18,737 nt of DNA from an uncultured bacterium (GTDB taxonomy: Bacteria > Bacillota > Clostridia > Oscillospirales > Oscillospiraceae). The notes beneath the pieces are model-generated. The model saw nothing but the letters and a program-made list of their open reading frames with translations, was not told where the DNA came from and ran no database searches. Position numbers and translations under genes: made by a program. Shown in pieces: positions 15,999 through 18,737 of this stretch. The first letter of the stretch is position 1. The number at the start of each line of letters is the position of its first letter. The DNA lies in assembly GCA_949286295.1 (NCBI GenBank), contig CASECK010000151.1:1-18737 (forward strand). Direction: 5' to 3'.

Positions 15999-16017
15999 CC
16001 GCCCCCGCAGCGGGAGA

Positions 16018-16049
16018 ACTTTATTTACAAAAGCCCTACTATATTTACA
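16018..16049 (+). promoter_or_regulatory. tandem direct repeats, candidate response-regulator sites
   Basis: ACTTTATTTACA (16018-16029) and ACTATATTTACA (16038-16049) match at 11 of 12 bases and are 20 bases apart, about two helical turns. They sit just upstream of the gltS promoter, with TTTACA cores centred at about -64 and -44 from the likely start. This is the usual place for a transcriptional activator. Assignment to the adjacent CitB/DcuR-type regulator is inference. Confidence 0.55.
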
Positions 16050-16054
16050 TATCA

Positions 16055-16083
16055 TTGACGGCGCGGGCCCTCTTGTTTACAAT
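16055..16083 (+). promoter_or_regulatory. promoter of the gltS-like gene
   Basis: TTGACG (16055-16060), a 17-base spacer and TACAAT (16078-16083). The transcript should begin near 16090, leaving a leader of about 65 bases. The spacer and the start region are the two arms of a long inverted repeat. Confidence 0.72.
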
Positions 16084-16103
16084 TTCTTAACAAGAGGGCC
16101 CGC
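16063..16103. repeat. 15-bp inverted repeat enclosing the -10 of gltS
   Basis: GCGGGCCCTCTTGTT (16063-16077) and AACAAGAGGGCCCGC (16089-16103) are perfect reverse complements around 11 bases that contain the TACAAT element. No T tract follows the right arm, so it is not a normal terminator of the upstream operon, although the RNA would fold strongly. A repressor operator or a weak read-through barrier are both possible. Confidence 0.7.
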
Positions 16104-16155
16104 ATCGCGTTCCCAAACCATGGTTTCACATTATCAACAGAAAGAGGGGTAATTT

Positions 16156-17418
16156 ATGCCAACCGCAGAAGAGATTCTGGCCTATTTCGGCAAGTTTACC
16201 GCCGGAGCTGACGGGGCGGTCAACGCCTTCCAGTTCGAGTACCTGACCAGCCTGGGCTTTGCCGCCATTGTGATTTTCCTGGGGCACGCCCTGGTCAACC
16301 GCTCCGGCCTGCTGCGCAAATTCGCCATTCCCGCTCCGGTGGTGTCCGGCCTGCTGTTCTCCGTCGTGGTGGCCGTTCTGAAGGGGGCCGGCGTCATCGC
16401 CCTGTCCTTTGATGTCAAGACCATTCAGGACCTGTGCCAGAACATGTTCTTCATGTGCGTGGGCTTCGGCTTCAGCTGGAAGCTCATCCGCCACGCCGGC
16501 GGCAAGCTGTGCGCCATGATTGCCATCGCCGCCTGCCTGCTCATCACCTTGCAGAACATCCTGGGCGTCCTGGTGGGCAATCTCATCGGCCTGGACCCCT
16601 TCCTGGCGCTCCAGTGCTCCTCCGCCTCCATGTCCGGCGGCGTGGGCACCGCCTCCGCCTTCGGCCCCATCTTCCTTGAGTGGGGCGCGCCCGAGTCCGT
16701 CACCGCGGTGGGCGTCACCGCCGGCACCCTGGGCAACATCATGGGCTCCCTCATCGGCGGGCCTGTGGCCGCCTTCCTCATCAGCCGCCACCACCTGAAG
16801 TCCGACCCCAACGACAAGCCGGAGTCCGCCGCCACCGGCGAGGTCGCCGAGCTGAACAACGGCCGGATGGTCTCCATGTTCGGCATGGTGCTGCTGCTGT
16901 GCGCCCTGGGGATGCCCATCTACTGCCTGCTGGACAACATCCCCATGATTGAGATGCCCAAGTTTATCGGCTGCCTGTTCGCCGGCGCCATCGCCCGGAA
17001 CATCATGGAGGCCGCCCACATCAAGTTCTACACCCCCGAGGTGGACGCCATCGAGCATATGTTCCTGGAGCTCTACCTGGCCCTGGTGCTGATGACCATC
17101 GACATCACCGCCCTGGCCGACGTGGCCGGCCAGATGGGCGTCATCCTGCTGATGCAGGCCGTGCTCATGGCCCTGTTCGCCATCTTCATCTCCTATAATA
17201 TGTTTGGCCGCAACTACGGCGCCGCCGTCATGGCCGCCGGCAACTGCGGCTGGGGCTGCGGCTCCGGCCCCAACGCGGTGGCCAACGAGAAGGCGGTTAT
17301 GGACCAGTACGGCTGGCACAACGTGGCCTGGGTGCTCTACCCCTCCTTCGCCGTCATCATCGACGACATCTACAACCCCATTTTCCTCTCCCTGTTCGGC
17401 GGCCTGTTCAAGGTCTAA
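16156..17418 (+). CDS. gltS: sodium:glutamate symporter, GltS family
   Basis: A 420-residue, strongly hydrophobic protein with about ten to twelve membrane segments. The family's paired pore-loop motifs are present: SMSGGVGTASAFGPIF in the first half and AAGNCGWGCGSGPNAVANE in the second, as expected for the inverted-repeat fold of GltS carriers. These import glutamate (or a close anion) with sodium at the plasma membrane. GAGGGG lies about seven bases before the ATG. It has its own promoter and terminator, and it follows a citrate/dicarboxylate-type two-component system. The likely logic is that the system senses an amino or dicarboxylic acid and induces its carrier. Substrate specificity is by family only. 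Confidence 0.9.
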   Translation: MPTAEEILAYFGKFTAGADGAVNAFQFEYLTSLGFAAIVIFLGHALVNRSGLLRKFAIPAPVVSGLLFSVVVAVLKGAGVIALSFDVKTIQDLCQNMFFMCVGFGFSWKLIRHAGGKLCAMIAIAACLLITLQNILGVLVGNLIGLDPFLALQCSSASMSGGVGTASAFGPIFLEWGAPESVTAVGVTAGTLGNIMGSLIGGPVAAFLISRHHLKSDPNDKPESAATGEVAELNNGRMVSMFGMVLLLCALGMPIYCLLDNIPMIEMPKFIGCLFAGAIARNIMEAAHIKFYTPEVDAIEHMFLELYLALVLMTIDITALADVAGQMGVILLMQAVLMALFAIFISYNMFGRNYGAAVMAAGNCGWGCGSGPNAVANEKAVMDQYGWHNVAWVLYPSFAVIIDDIYNPIFLSLFGGLFKV

Positions 17419-17433
17419 GCGCCTTCCAACTCC

Positions 17434-17469
17434 AGCGGTCCCCGGCCAACCTGGCCGGGGACCGCTTTT
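17434..17469 (+). terminator. intrinsic terminator after the gltS-like gene
   Basis: AGCGGTCCCCGGCCA (17434-17448) pairs perfectly over 15 bases with TGGCCGGGGACCGCT (17452-17466) around a 3-base loop, ending in TTTT. It lies 16 bases past the gltS stop, so the next gene needs its own promoter. Confidence 0.85.
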
Positions 17470-17496
17470 GCGTCCTGGGGGACAGGAGATTTTTTC

Positions 17497-17526
17497 CTGT
17501 TCTTTTGCCGCCGGATATGGTATCAT
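17497..17526 (+). promoter_or_regulatory. weak candidate promoter of the TAXI gene
   Basis: TATCAT (17521-17526) preceded by TGG, giving an extended -10 form. The -35 match (CTGTTC, 17497-17502, 18-base spacer) is poor. It is proposed because a strong terminator lies upstream and the next gene starts 47 bases downstream. The -35 region overlaps a small inverted repeat, ACAGGA (17482-17487) with TCCTGT (17495-17500). Confidence 0.4.
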
Positions 17527-17573
17527 GGTAGCCGCGAACCCCCATTGGCGGACCGGGAGAGAGGAGAAGCGCT

Positions 17574-18557
17574 ATGAAGTGGAAAAGAACCCCCCTGCTG
17601 TACGCGGCGGTCCTGCTCGCCTGCCTGTCCAGCTGGGCCTGGCTGGCCGCCCACGCGCCGGAGCGGGAGGAGCTGACCGTGCTGACCATCGCCACGGCGG
17701 ACACCGGCGGGACCATGTATCAGGTGGGCAGCGCCGTGGCCCAGGCCGTCACCCAGGCCGACGAGTCCATCAAGGTGAACGTGGGGGCCTCCACCGGCTC
17801 GGCCATGAACGTGCGGCAGCTCCAGGAGGGCGGCGTGGACCTGGCCCTGGTCTCCGGGGACGTGGCCCAGAGCGCCTACCGCGCCGGAGAGGGCAGCGGG
17901 CCGTCCATGCAGAGCCTGCGGGCGGTGGCCGCGGTCTACTCCAGCGTATCCACCTGGATGGCCCCCCAGAGCACCGGGGCGGAGTATGTCCACGATTTGG
18001 ACGGCCGGGCGGCGGGCGTGGGGCCCCAGGACTCCTCCAGCCAGCTGGCCGCCCAGGCGGCGGCCCAGGCCCTGGGGCTGGACAGCCTGACGCTGGTCAA
18101 TTGCAGCCTGGCCTCCGCCCCCCAGCGGGTGGACGGCCGGGACCTGAGCGCCATCCACGGCTTCTCCGGAAGTCCCATCCCCGGCATCTGGGAGCTGGCC
18201 AACCAGCGCGCCTGCGTGGTGCTGCGCTACGAGCCGGAGGAGCTGTCAGAACTCCTGCGCCGCAACAGCGCCTACAGCTTAGAGCGCATCCCCGCCGGGA
18301 CCTATCCCGGCCAGGCGGAGGACGTGGAGACCTTTGGGCTGAAGTGCCTGCTGTGCGTGGACGAGGACCTGGACGAGGACCTGGTGTACCAGCTGACCGA
18401 GATTCTCTGGGAGAGCCGGGCCGCCCTGGCCCAGGCCTGCCCGGCCATGCAGGCCGCCGTCCAGGGGGACTACTTCTTCACCGGCCTGCCCATCCCCCTC
18501 CACCCCGGGGCCCAGCGGTTTTACGACTCCCTGGAGGGACAGGGGGACCCCCGCTGA
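17574..18557 (+). CDS. TAXI-family TRAP transporter solute-binding protein
   Basis: A 327-residue exported protein. The N-terminus has basic residues and a hydrophobic helix (about 8-25). LLAC at 14-17 is a possible but poor lipobox, so it may be a lipoprotein or simply membrane-anchored. The mature part follows the TAXI pattern: IATADTGGTMYQVGSAVAQA (39-58), then the ligand-loop GASTGSAMNVRQLQEGGVDLALV and later GSPIPGIWELA. TAXI proteins bind small acids such as glutamate or 2-oxoglutarate for TRAP carriers. No TRAP membrane subunit is encoded in this window, so its partner is elsewhere, or it serves as a sensing partner of the nearby kinase. GAGGAG sits seven bases before the ATG. Confidence 0.87.
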   Translation: MKWKRTPLLYAAVLLACLSSWAWLAAHAPEREELTVLTIATADTGGTMYQVGSAVAQAVTQADESIKVNVGASTGSAMNVRQLQEGGVDLALVSGDVAQSAYRAGEGSGPSMQSLRAVAAVYSSVSTWMAPQSTGAEYVHDLDGRAAGVGPQDSSSQLAAQAAAQALGLDSLTLVNCSLASAPQRVDGRDLSAIHGFSGSPIPGIWELANQRACVVLRYEPEELSELLRRNSAYSLERIPAGTYPGQAEDVETFGLKCLLCVDEDLDEDLVYQLTEILWESRAALAQACPAMQAAVQGDYFFTGLPIPLHPGAQRFYDSLEGQGDPR

Positions 18558-18579
18558 CCCCCTTCCTCTTAAATTATTT

Positions 18580-18622
18580 AAAAAAGGCAGCCTCCCCCCG
18601 CCCGGGGGAGGCTGCCTTTTTT
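18580..18622 (+). terminator. strong bidirectional intrinsic terminator after the TAXI gene
   Basis: GGCAGCCTCCCCC (18586-18598) pairs over 13 bases with GGGGGAGGCTGCC around a 5-base loop. It is flanked by six A on the left and six T on the right, so it can stop transcription from either side. It lies 22 bases past the stop codon. Confidence 0.9.
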
Positions 18623-18661
18623 CCGCCCTCCGTGTCGCCTCCTCTCCCCCCTCCCGGCGGA

Positions 18662-18691
18662 CCGAATTCGACCAAGTAAGACTCGATTCGG
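18662..18691. repeat. imperfect inverted repeat near the right edge
   Basis: CCGAATTCGA (18662-18671) and TCGATTCGG (18683-18691) are reverse complements apart from one extra T, with an 11-base spacer. It lies 40 bases past the terminator in gene-free DNA and is followed at 18709-18715 by a T run. It may be an operator or terminator of a feature beyond the window. Confidence 0.4.
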
Positions 18692-18737
18692 CGGCCCAGG
18701 ACAAGAAATTTTTTTGCGGAAGGGGTGTGCGGCCGGG

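Noticed and set aside
16126..17526. 466-residue open frame on the minus strand opposite gltS
   Set aside because: Low-complexity Gly/His/Asp-rich composition, it crosses the gltS promoter side and terminator, and the plus-strand carrier is unmistakable.
17204..18679. 491-residue plus-strand frame over the end of gltS and the TAXI gene
   Set aside because: It runs through the 17434-17469 and 18580-18622 terminators and is Pro/Gly/Arg-rich out-of-frame translation.
18662..18737. possible tRNA-like end at the right edge
   Set aside because: TCGATTCGG recalls a T-loop, but no acceptor, anticodon or D arm can be built around it.

Overview
The window is high-GC DNA with Gram-positive-style ribosome binding sites (repeated GGAGG cores) and tightly packed genes. 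The gene content is typical of anaerobic gut Clostridia: an Opp/Dpp-type ABC importer with a lipoprotein binding protein, UroD-like and RraA-like proteins, an Fe-S cysteine desulfidase family member, and a CitA/DcuS-type two-component system. An Oscillospiraceae-like Firmicute (Flavonifractor, Oscillibacter or Dysosmobacter type) is the best guess. This is inference from style and gene families, not a database match. No mobile element, CRISPR array, tRNA or rRNA was seen.

Left part (134-13325): twelve genes, all on the minus strand. In the order of transcription they are: a C45-type acyltransferase/amidohydrolase, a cysteine-desulfidase family enzyme (CyuA/UPF0597), a creatinase-like M24 protein, a peptide-type binding lipoprotein, two permeases, two ATPases, a UroD-like protein, an RraA-like protein, an AbrB-family membrane protein and a LysR regulator. 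Gaps are short, and a good promoter (TTGAAC-N18-TACAAT) lies just before the first gene. The set reads as one uptake-and-degradation locus. An oligopeptide-like or N-acylated amino-acid-like compound would enter through the ABC importer. The C45 and M24 proteins would open amide or C-N bonds, and the Fe-S enzyme would perform a cysteine- or serine-type elimination. The UroD-like and RraA-like proteins would process a methylated or keto-acid fragment. The substrate is unknown. Three of the enzymes carry atypical active-site residues, which makes this the most interesting part of the window.

Middle (13326-13683): a divergent regulatory region with one promoter facing each way. The minus promoter is framed by an inverted repeat.

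Right part (13684-18557), plus strand: a CitA/DcuS-type sensor kinase overlaps a CitB/DcuR-type response regulator by 4 bases. Next come a GltS-type sodium:glutamate symporter with its own promoter and terminator, and an orphan TAXI-type TRAP solute-binding protein. Upstream of gltS are two near-identical 12-base direct repeats at activator-like positions and a 15-base-pair inverted repeat enclosing the -10 element. These suggest that the two-component system controls gltS. The first 86 bases may hold the end of another plus-strand gene converging on lysR.
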